Shown here: positions 1 to 5,136 of the stretch, in pieces
Position numbering within the stretch: the first letter of the stretch is position 1
Layout of the letters: every line of letters begins with the position of its first letter
NCBI GenBank assembly: GCA_030050125.1
Contig: JASIJN010000479.1
Location: forward strand, 1-6,212
Length of the DNA: 6,212 nucleotides
Source: Streptosporangiaceae bacterium
GTDB taxonomy: Bacteria; Actinomycetota; Actinomycetes; Streptosporangiales; Streptosporangiaceae
Direction of reading: 5' to 3'
Notes under the pieces: model-generated
The model's input: only the letters and a program-made list of their open reading frames with translations
The model's database searches: none
What the model was told of the DNA's origin: nothing
Position numbers and translations under genes: made by a program

Positions 1-316
1 CGAGCGCGGTCGTGCCGATGTCGATGATGATCGTCTCCTCCGGCTCGACCAGCGCGGCGGCCAGCGCGGCGATGGCCCGCTTGCGTTCGATGTTGCGAGT
101 GCTCCGGGCCACGAAGCTGCCCTCACTGGACCGGCCGGAGGGCCGGGTGGCGCCGCCGTAGACCCGTTCCAGCAGCCCCGCGTCCTGCAGCACACGCAGA
201 TCCCGCCGGATCGTCTCGACGGACACCGCGAACTGGCCGGAGAGGTCCTCGGCCGAGACCGCGGCCTGTTCCCTGACCCGCGCGAGGATCGCCTGCCGGC
301 GCTGGGTGGGCAGCAT
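1..316 (-). CDS. DeoR-family transcriptional repressor, N-terminal part (cut by window edge)
   Basis: A DNA-binding repressor of the DeoR/GlpR family, whose members usually control sugar or sugar-phosphate catabolism and are released from DNA by a phosphorylated sugar. The 105 visible residues open with MLPTQRRQAIL, typical of the family. A DeoR helix-turn-helix follows at about residues 20-41 (VSAEDLSGQF, then SVETIRRDLRVL), then the conserved LLERVYGGA wing at 49-56. From about residue 69 the start of the sensor domain is visible (FVAR, N75, K79, then IIIDIGTT at 97-103). The family is usually about 250 residues, so roughly 60% lies off the left edge. The ATG at 316 is chosen because the family signature begins there and GGAG lies 5 nt upstream (322-325). 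It lies 99 bp downstream of the phosphoesterase but has its own predicted promoter. The effector and target operon cannot be told from here. Confidence 0.93.
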   Translation of the reverse strand, partial: MLPTQRRQAILARVREQAAVSAEDLSGQFAVSVETIRRDLRVLQDAGLLERVYGGATRPSGRSSEGSFVARSTRNIERKRAIAALAAALVEPEETIIIDIGTTAL

Positions 317-335
317 TCGGGCTCCGCTTCGCCAG

Positions 336-364
336 ATACGAAGATGAACGATGTTGCCTGTTAA
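336..364 (-). promoter_or_regulatory. Predicted sigma-70-type promoter of the DeoR gene
   Basis: On the minus strand TTAACA (364-359, five of six matches to TTGACA) is followed after exactly 17 nt by TCGTAT (341-336, a weak -10). It would start transcription about 13-16 bp upstream of the ATG, leaving room for the GGAG at 325-322. A perfect TTGACA is also present further upstream (399-394), with only a poor -10 (CAACAT) 17 nt after it. Prediction from sequence only. Confidence 0.4.
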
Positions 365-376
365 TGACCGATGTTG
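344..376. promoter_or_regulatory. 13-bp direct repeat overlapping the DeoR promoter, candidate operator
   Basis: ATGAACGATGTTG (344-356) and ATGACCGATGTTG (364-376) differ at one base and start exactly 20 bp apart, about two helical turns, so proteins bound to both would lie on the same DNA face. The first copy lies in the spacer of the predicted promoter and the second starts at its -35 box. GTTGAC (373-378) is also repeated in inverted form as GTCAAC (395-400). Position just upstream of the DeoR gene suggests an operator for DeoR autoregulation; this is inference. Confidence 0.5.
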
Positions 377-415
377 ACCCGATCCTGACTTGATGTCAAC
401 GGGTTGGCCGGGCGG

Positions 416-1825
416 CTACGACCAGGTGCCCCACGTCAGGGTGGGCTTGGGGAGGAGCGGCGGGTCCAGGAACGCGGGCGTGCCCTCGAGGTCCAGGGCG
501 CCGAGTGGGGTCGTCGCCGCGGCATCCCGGCGGGTCAGCGGGGGCAGGTTCCACTTCTGCTCGACCAGCCGGAGCACCGAGGTGTGATCGAGCACCTCGC
601 TGCACACGTGACCGGGTCTGGCGTAGGGGGAGACGATCACCGCGGGAACCCGGAAGCCGTAGCGGTCGTAGCCGCGCGGGCCGGCGTCGGCGGCCTCGAT
701 CTCGGAGATGTAGGTGCTGAAGAACGGCCGCAGGCAGGCCCGGAGCCAGGCCGGCATGTACAGGACGCTGCGCCCCTCGATGTCGTCGGGCGGCGGGGCC
801 GGGGGCGGCGGCACATGGTCGTAGTAACCGCCGTGCTCGTCGTACAGCCAGATCAGCAGGGTGTCCTTCCATCCAGGACCGTGCATGACCCGGGTGATGA
901 CCTCGGCGGCGAAGCTCTCGCCCTTGCGGATGTCCTGCGGGTTCTCCTCGGAGAACTTGCCGAAGTCGGGATCGACGATGCTGAACGCCGGGAGGGTCCC
1001 GTTGTCGGCGTCCTTGAAGAACTGCTGGGCGGTGCGCAGGTGCCGCAGGCAGTCCAGCAGCCCGAACGGGTAGAGGTCGGCGGTGAACGACTTGTTGCCC
1101 CTGACCGTGTTCACGACCGGTGGCAGCCACCGGGCGAGCGACAGCAGCCGGCGCGCCGCGACCAGGCCCGGCTTGCCGAGCAGGCGGGTGAGCAGGATCT
1201 TGACCGGCGTGACGTTGTGGTAGTTGACCCAGGAGATCCCGAACCGGTCCAGCAGGTCGAAGATCGTCCCGGCGGGCGGGTAGTCGACCATGCAGAAGGG
1301 CAGGTCGTCGATGAGCCCGTGGGCGGTGCCGGAGATCAGGAAGCGGCGGTTCGGGAAGGTCGGGCCGAGGCAGGAACAGAACCACCGGTCAGCGACCGGG
1401 AAGGTCCGGGCCAGGCCGTAATAGAACGGCAGGTCCGCCTCGGTCCAGTAGATCATGGGCGCCTTCGCGTCGGCGGTCGGCAAGGTCTCCTCGACGCTGC
1501 GCACGAACCCGTCGCAGCGGCCGTCGTCCCACTGGATGTGGCTCGCGTGCCAGGTCTGGGTCGGGGAGGAGGGCTCCTGGACCGGGCCGGGCGCATGACG
1601 GAGGCGCACGGGCTCGCCGCCCACCTCCAGGTTGACCGCGTCGGGCGCCCCATCGGGGCCGAGGGCCAGCCCGTCGCCCCGGCCGGCCAGCATCCCGAGG
1701 TAGCTGTCGTAGGAATGGTTCTCCATCATCAGCACGACGATGTGGCGGATCTGCGGCAGCAGGTCGGTGCCCGCTGGCTGACCCGGGTCGGGCAGCGCTG
1801 GATCATGAGACGTAGGATCGGGCAT
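416..1825 (-). CDS. Phosphoesterase of the phospholipase C / acid phosphatase (AcpA-like) family
   Basis: A 469-residue member of the phosphoesterase family (Pfam PF04185 type), which includes bacterial phospholipase C and acid phosphatase AcpA; these cleave phosphate mono- or diesters with a metal centre. Visible hallmarks: VLMMENHSYD (E35 and N36 expected to bind metal), GPTFPNR with SGT shortly after (154-167; T156 is the likely nucleophile by position, inferred), a SEENP segment at 292-296, and YDEHGGYYDH at 328-337 (D329, E330, H331 expected at the active site). The protein ends soon after this catalytic domain, without the extra C-terminal domains of large secreted phospholipases. No signal peptide or twin-arginine motif is seen: the N-terminus is polar and proline-rich and the catalytic core begins by residue 28. 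The start at 1825 is chosen because longer versions run into the sigma gene; GGAGG lies 11 nt upstream. Probably cotranscribed with the sigma factor. Substrate unknown. Confidence 0.9.
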   Translation of the reverse strand: MPDPTSHDPALPDPGQPAGTDLLPQIRHIVVLMMENHSYDSYLGMLAGRGDGLALGPDGAPDAVNLEVGGEPVRLRHAPGPVQEPSSPTQTWHASHIQWDDGRCDGFVRSVEETLPTADAKAPMIYWTEADLPFYYGLARTFPVADRWFCSCLGPTFPNRRFLISGTAHGLIDDLPFCMVDYPPAGTIFDLLDRFGISWVNYHNVTPVKILLTRLLGKPGLVAARRLLSLARWLPPVVNTVRGNKSFTADLYPFGLLDCLRHLRTAQQFFKDADNGTLPAFSIVDPDFGKFSEENPQDIRKGESFAAEVITRVMHGPGWKDTLLIWLYDEHGGYYDHVPPPPAPPPDDIEGRSVLYMPAWLRACLRPFFSTYISEIEAADAGPRGYDRYGFRVPAVIVSPYARPGHVCSEVLDHTSVLRLVEQKWNLPPLTRRDAAATTPLGALDLEGTPAFLDPPLLPKPTLTWGTWS

Positions 1826-1836
1826 GCCGGGACGAA

Positions 1837-1841
1837 CCTCC
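1837..1841 (-). promoter_or_regulatory. Ribosome binding site of the phosphoesterase (decides the start)
   Basis: GGAGG on the minus strand, 11 nt before the ATG at 1825 and inside the 32-bp gap after the sigma-factor stop. The open frame extends upstream to 2056, but that part overlaps the sigma gene and is low-complexity Arg/Gly sequence, so this site supports the shorter product. Confidence 0.6.
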
Positions 1842-1857
1842 GCGATGGGGCAGGAGC

Positions 1858-2838
1858 CTACGGCAGGGTAGCAGGGAGGCCGAACGCCGCGAACAGCCTT
1901 GGCTCGACGAAGTTGTGATGCCCGGCAATCCGGCCGCCGGAGACCTCGATGACCTGGATCGCCCAGGGCTTGTAGCCGCCGCCGTCGGCCGGCTTGTAGG
2001 AGCCGTACGCGGCACAGCCGTTGGCCTCCGTGGCGACCAGCCGTGAGCCGCGGCACCCGCCCCCGGCACCGAGGAAGAACCGGCCCATCTCGGCCGGCCC
2101 GCGCAGCCAGAAGTTGAACGGCGGCATCGACATCACCGCGTCGTCGCGCAGCAGGCCGACAAGGGAGCTGATGTCATAGCGCTCGAACGCGTCGACGTAC
2201 CGGGCCAGCAGGGCGCGCTGCTCGCCGGTGACCACGTCGGCGACCGGGGCGTCGGTCTCGCGCGCCGCCATCGTGGCCCGGGCCCGCTGCAGCGCGCTGT
2301 TCACCGACGCCACGCTGGTGCCCAGTAGCTCGGCGACCTCCGACGCCTGCCAGCGCAGCACCTCCCGCAGGATCAGCACCGCCCGCTGCCGGGGCGGCAG
2401 GCACTGCAGCGCGGTGATGAACGCGAGGCGAACCGTCTCCTTCGCCGCCGCGACCTCGGCCGGGTCACCGTCGGCGGGAAGGACCCTCGAGTCCGGAATC
2501 GGCTGCACCCACGCGTGCTCAGGGAGCGTGGCGCCGGTGAACGAGTCATTGGTCCCGGACGGCCCCATGTCCATCGGGCTGGCCCGGCGCTGGCTGCCGC
2601 GCAGCATGTCCAGGGATACGTTGGTGGCGATCCGGTACAGCCAGGAGCGCATGGACGACCTGCCCTCGAACCCCTCGATGCCGCGCCATGCGCGCACCAT
2701 CGTTTCCTGCACGGCGTCGTCGGCGTCGAACACCGAGCCGAGCATCCGGTAGCAGTAGCCGGTCAGCTCGCGCCGGTACTGCTCCAGGTCGTCGGCCAGG
2801 GCCCCGCCGCGGTCGGCGGTGTCGGATTGGGCCGTCAT
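1858..2838 (-). CDS. ECF RNA polymerase sigma factor with C-terminal SnoaL-like domain (SigG/SigX5 type)
   Basis: A 326-residue extracytoplasmic-function sigma factor that would direct RNA polymerase to a specific promoter set. Sigma region 2 spans about residues 20-82 (YCYRMLGSVFDADDAVQET, then SWLYRIATNVSLDMLR). Region 4 spans about 136-187 (LPPRQRAVLILREVL, then the HTH SEVAELLGTSVASVNSALQRAR). A SnoaL/NTF2-like domain follows at about 204-316 (LLARYVDAFERYD, MPPFNFWLRG, then KPWAIQVIEVSGGRI). This order and length match the TIGR02960 (SigX5) group, related to mycobacterial SigG. In such factors the extra domain may regulate activity in place of a separate anti-sigma factor, and none is encoded beside it. 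The ATG at 2838 is preceded by only a weak GGTGG (2843-2847, 4 nt spacing). It sits 49 bp downstream of the TrpB2 stop, across a weak terminator, and 32 bp upstream of the phosphoesterase, a possible target. Ligand and regulon unknown. Confidence 0.93.
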   Translation of the reverse strand: MTAQSDTADRGGALADDLEQYRRELTGYCYRMLGSVFDADDAVQETMVRAWRGIEGFEGRSSMRSWLYRIATNVSLDMLRGSQRRASPMDMGPSGTNDSFTGATLPEHAWVQPIPDSRVLPADGDPAEVAAAKETVRLAFITALQCLPPRQRAVLILREVLRWQASEVAELLGTSVASVNSALQRARATMAARETDAPVADVVTGEQRALLARYVDAFERYDISSLVGLLRDDAVMSMPPFNFWLRGPAEMGRFFLGAGGGCRGSRLVATEANGCAAYGSYKPADGGGYKPWAIQVIEVSGGRIAGHHNFVEPRLFAAFGLPATLP

Positions 2839-2865
2839 ACTGCCACCGTAGCGGGACCGGCCGAC

Positions 2866-2882
2866 AAAAACCGGCGAGCCGG
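2866..2882 (-). terminator. Weak intrinsic terminator behind the TrpB2 gene
   Basis: On the minus strand, just after the TrpB2 stop, the palindrome CCGGCTCGCCGG (2882-2871; four to five GC pairs) is followed directly by TTTTT (2870-2866). The stem is short, so termination may be partial, leaving read-through into the sigma gene. A competing GCGA/TCGC stem overlaps it. Confidence 0.4.
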
Positions 2883-2887
2883 GTCGC

Positions 2888-4249
2888 TCAGCCGTTAGCG
2901 GGAAGCCCGGCCAGCGCCGCCTCGATCACGCTCTGCGAAAGCTCGAGGTCTTGCAGCTCGCGCGCCACGTAGTCGCCGTACGCGGTCAGGTCGAGCAGGC
3001 CGTGGCCGCACAGGGCGGTCAGGATGACCTTCTCCTCGCCGGTCTCCTTGCAGCGCAGCGCCTCGTCGATGGTGGCGGCCAGCGCGTGCGTCGGCTCCGG
3101 CGCCGGGACGATGCCCTCGGTCCTGGCGAACCGCAGCCCCGCGGCGAAGCACTCCGACTGCGGCTTGGCGATGGCCTCGATAAGCCCGAGCTCGTAGATG
3201 TGCGACAGCAGCGGCGACATGCCGTGGTAGCGCAGCCCGCCAGCGTGGATCGGGTCCGGGATGAACTCGTGGCCGAGGGTGTGCATCTTCAGCAGGGGGG
3301 TCATGCCCGCGGTGTCGCCGAAGTCGTAGGCGTACACGCCGCGGGTGAACGAGGGGCACGCCGCGGGCTCAACCGCCCGGATCACCGGGTTCATCCGGCC
3401 GGCGAGCTTCTCCCGCAGGAACGGGAACGCCAGGCCGCCGAAGTTGGATCCGCCGCCGGTGCAGCCGACGATGAGGTCGGGCGTGTCGCCCGCGAGCGCG
3501 AGCTGCTTGACCGCCTCCTCGCCGATGATCGTCTGGTGCAGCAGCACGTGGTTGAGCACGCTGCCCAGCGCGTACCGGGTGGCCGGGTCGCCGGCCGCGA
3601 CCTCCACGGCCTCACTGATGGCGATGCCCAGGCTCCCGGTCGAGTCCGGGTGCTGGGCGAGCACGGCGCGCCCGGCCGAGGTGACGTCGGACGGGCTCGG
3701 ATGAACGGTGGCCCCGTAGGTCTCCATCAGCAGCTTGCGATACGGCTTCTGGTCGTAGGAGGCGCGAACCATCCACACCTCGAGATCCAGGCCGAACAGC
3801 GCGGACGCGAATGCCAGCGCGCTGCCCCACTGGCCCGCGCCGGTCTCCGTGGTGAGCTTGCTCACGCCCTCGGCGGCGTTGTAGTAGGCCTGCGGGACCG
3901 CGGTGTTGGGTTTGTGCGAGCCGGCCGGGCTGCCGCCCTCGTACTTGTAGTAGATCCGCGCCGGGGTGCCCAGGTCCTTCTCCAGCCGCCGGGCCCGAAA
4001 TAGCGGAGTCGGCCGCCACAGCCGGTAGACGTCCAGCACGTCCTCGGGGATCGGGATGTGCCGCTCCGGCGAGACCTCCTGCGCGATCAGTGCCGCCGGG
4101 AACAGCGGAGCCAGGTCGTCCGGCCCGACCGGCTGGCGGGTCCCGGGATGCAGCGGCGGCGGCGGGGGTGAGGGCAGGTCGGCAATGACGTTGTACCACT
4201 GCCGCGGCATCTCTGATTCCTGCAGAACGTACTTGACCTGGCGATCCAT
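2888..4249 (-). CDS. trpB2: TrpB2-type PLP-dependent tryptophan synthase beta-like enzyme
   Basis: A 453-residue pyridoxal-phosphate enzyme of the TrpB2 class (TIGR01415-like), the long form of the tryptophan synthase beta subunit that often works without TrpA. The expected reaction is L-serine plus indole to L-tryptophan, but the physiological substrate of many TrpB2 proteins is uncertain. Evidence: the class-specific N-terminus ([12 protein letters not shown], then a proline run and LHPGT, 15-37), [13 protein letters not shown] (78-90), the Schiff-base lysine K113 in [10 protein letters not shown]135 in TETGAGQWG (the TrpB catalytic glutamate position) and the phosphate-binding GGGSN at 265-269. 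No key residue appears missing and the length is normal for the class. The ATG at 4249 is chosen because GGAGG lies 7 nt upstream and the frame further upstream (to 4501) has no family sequence and overlaps the divergent FrnE-like gene. No trpA, trpC or other trp gene is nearby, which fits indole salvage or another beta-replacement role. Confidence 0.94.
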   Translation of the reverse strand: MDRQVKYVLQESEMPRQWYNVIADLPSPPPPPLHPGTRQPVGPDDLAPLFPAALIAQEVSPERHIPIPEDVLDVYRLWRPTPLFRARRLEKDLGTPARIYYKYEGGSPAGSHKPNTAVPQAYYNAAEGVSKLTTETGAGQWGSALAFASALFGLDLEVWMVRASYDQKPYRKLLMETYGATVHPSPSDVTSAGRAVLAQHPDSTGSLGIAISEAVEVAAGDPATRYALGSVLNHVLLHQTIIGEEAVKQLALAGDTPDLIVGCTGGGSNFGGLAFPFLREKLAGRMNPVIRAVEPAACPSFTRGVYAYDFGDTAGMTPLLKMHTLGHEFIPDPIHAGGLRYHGMSPLLSHIYELGLIEAIAKPQSECFAAGLRFARTEGIVPAPEPTHALAATIDEALRCKETGEEKVILTALCGHGLLDLTAYGDYVARELQDLELSQSVIEAALAGLPANG

Positions 4250-4256
4250 GGGATGC

Positions 4257-4261
4257 CCTCC
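4257..4261 (-). promoter_or_regulatory. Ribosome binding site of the TrpB2 gene (decides the start)
   Basis: GGAGG on the minus strand, 7 nt before the ATG at 4249. It is the strongest site near any candidate start of this frame and excludes the 84-residue upstream extension. Confidence 0.75.
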
Positions 4262-4399
4262 TGTACTAGATCGAGGGGGCGCTTTGCACGCAACGCTAGC
4301 GGAGAGTCCGGGGCGCAAGGAAGCAGCCGTGACCCGCAGGACCCTTGTGACCTCAGTATTCTTACGTGCCCTGGTGTGAGCCGGGTCGGCCCCGAGGTC
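4262..4399. promoter_or_regulatory. Divergent control region between the TrpB2 and FrnE-like genes
   Basis: This gap must hold both divergent promoters, unless one starts inside the other gene. The best rightward -10 is TATTCT (4357-4362), without a good -35 at the right distance. GTGACC occurs twice 18 bp apart (4329-4334 and 4347-4352), just upstream of that -10, as an activator site might. Leftward, TTGCGT (4293-4288) lies 17 nt from TCTAGT (4270-4265), but this would start transcription inside the TrpB2 ribosome binding site. No riboswitch, T-box or leader peptide is evident. Confidence 0.3.
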
Positions 4400-4405
4400 A
4401 GGAGG
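4400..4405 (+). promoter_or_regulatory. Ribosome binding site of the FrnE-like gene (decides the start)
   Basis: AGGAGG ends 6 nt before the ATG at 4412. The frame is open upstream to 4253, but the FrnE family sequence begins at 4412. Confidence 0.8.
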
Positions 4406-4411
4406 AATCAC

Positions 4412-5044
4412 ATGCGCGTGGACATCTGGGGCGACATCGTCTGCCCGTGGTGCTACATCGGTCACAGCCGGTTCTCTCGCGCGCTGGCGGGCTTCGAGCA
4501 CCGCGACGAGGTCGAGGTGGTCTACCGTGCCTTCGAGCTAGATCCGTCGATCCCGCCCGGCCAGGCGACCCCGATTCCGGATGTGCTGGCGGCCAAGTAC
4601 GGGCTGAGCCAGGCCCAGGCCCGGGAGGCCGAGGCGGGGGTGGCGGCCACGGCGGCGGCCGAGGGCCTGGAGTTCACCGCGGACCGCGCCGTGGGCAACA
4701 CCTTTAACGCGCACCGCCTCGTGCAGCTCGGCCGGGAGCACGGCCTGCAGGGCCCCGTGCTCCGGCGGCTGTACCGCGCGTATTTCGCCGAGGGGCGTCC
4801 GGTGTTCGAGCCGGGCGACCTGGTCGACCTGGCCGCCGGAGCCGGGCTGGACCGCGAGGCCGCGGCCAAGGCCCTGGCAAATGGCAGCTACGCCGAGGCC
4901 GTGCGCGCCGACGAGGACCGGGCCATGGCGCTCGGGATTACCGGCGTGCCGTTCTGCGTGATCCAGGGGAAGCTCGGTGTCTCGGGGGCCCAGCAGGCCG
5001 AGACGTTCGCGCGGGCCCTGCGCCAGGCATGGGAATCTCGCTGA
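4412..5044 (+). CDS. DsbA-family thiol oxidoreductase, FrnE-like
   Basis: A 210-residue cytoplasmic member of the DsbA/FrnE thioredoxin-fold family (2-hydroxychromene-2-carboxylate isomerase/DsbA superfamily). Members oxidise or isomerise protein thiols, or act on small thiol-dependent substrates. The redox motif CPWC sits at residues 11-14 in [10 protein letters not shown], right after the first beta strand. The helical insertion is recognisable ([37 protein letters not shown]), and the cis-proline loop is GVPF with Pro180, the family hallmark. There is no signal peptide, as usual for FrnE. The cis-Pro loop reads GVPFC, placing a third cysteine (C182) near the active site, where many relatives have an aromatic residue. 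The gene stands alone, divergent from the TrpB2 gene and followed by an inverted repeat. The natural substrate is unknown; the name FrnE comes from a polyketide cluster, but nothing here indicates one. Confidence 0.93.
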   Translation: MRVDIWGDIVCPWCYIGHSRFSRALAGFEHRDEVEVVYRAFELDPSIPPGQATPIPDVLAAKYGLSQAQAREAEAGVAATAAAEGLEFTADRAVGNTFNAHRLVQLGREHGLQGPVLRRLYRAYFAEGRPVFEPGDLVDLAAGAGLDREAAAKALANGSYAEAVRADEDRAMALGITGVPFCVIQGKLGVSGAQQAETFARALRQAWESR

Positions 5045-5051
5045 GGGACCC

Positions 5052-5080
5052 AATGGGCAAAGGGTGCCCGCCGGCCCATT
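5052..5080 (+). terminator. Inverted repeat after the FrnE-like gene, candidate terminator
   Basis: AATGGGC (5052-5058) pairs with GCCCATT (5074-5080) across a 15-nt loop. An alternative inner stem, GGGCA (5055-5059) with TGCCC (5065-5069), excludes the outer one. It starts 8 nt after the stop codon. There is no T run behind it, which is common for actinobacterial terminators but lowers certainty. Confidence 0.4.
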
Positions 5081-5136
5081 CCTGACGCCATTTCGGATCG
5101 GTTGCGGGGCGCTGCCCTGCATGCGATGGTGGGGCG

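Noticed and set aside
404..1918. 504-codon open frame on the plus strand opposite the phosphoesterase
   Set aside because: It is antisense to a clear family member with catalytic motifs, its product is Arg/Gly/Val-rich with no recognisable domain, and long antisense frames are expected in GC-rich genes.
1826..2056. 77-residue N-terminal extension of the phosphoesterase
   Set aside because: It overlaps the end of the sigma factor in another frame, has no signal peptide or family similarity, and a GGAGG site supports the start at 1825.
2951..4003. 350-codon plus-strand frame opposite the TrpB2 gene
   Set aside because: Antisense shadow of a gene with intact PLP-enzyme motifs; no domain seen.
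4250..4501. 84-residue N-terminal extension of the TrpB2 protein
   Set aside because: It overlaps the start of the divergent FrnE-like gene, and the class-typical N-terminus begins at 4249 behind a strong ribosome binding site.
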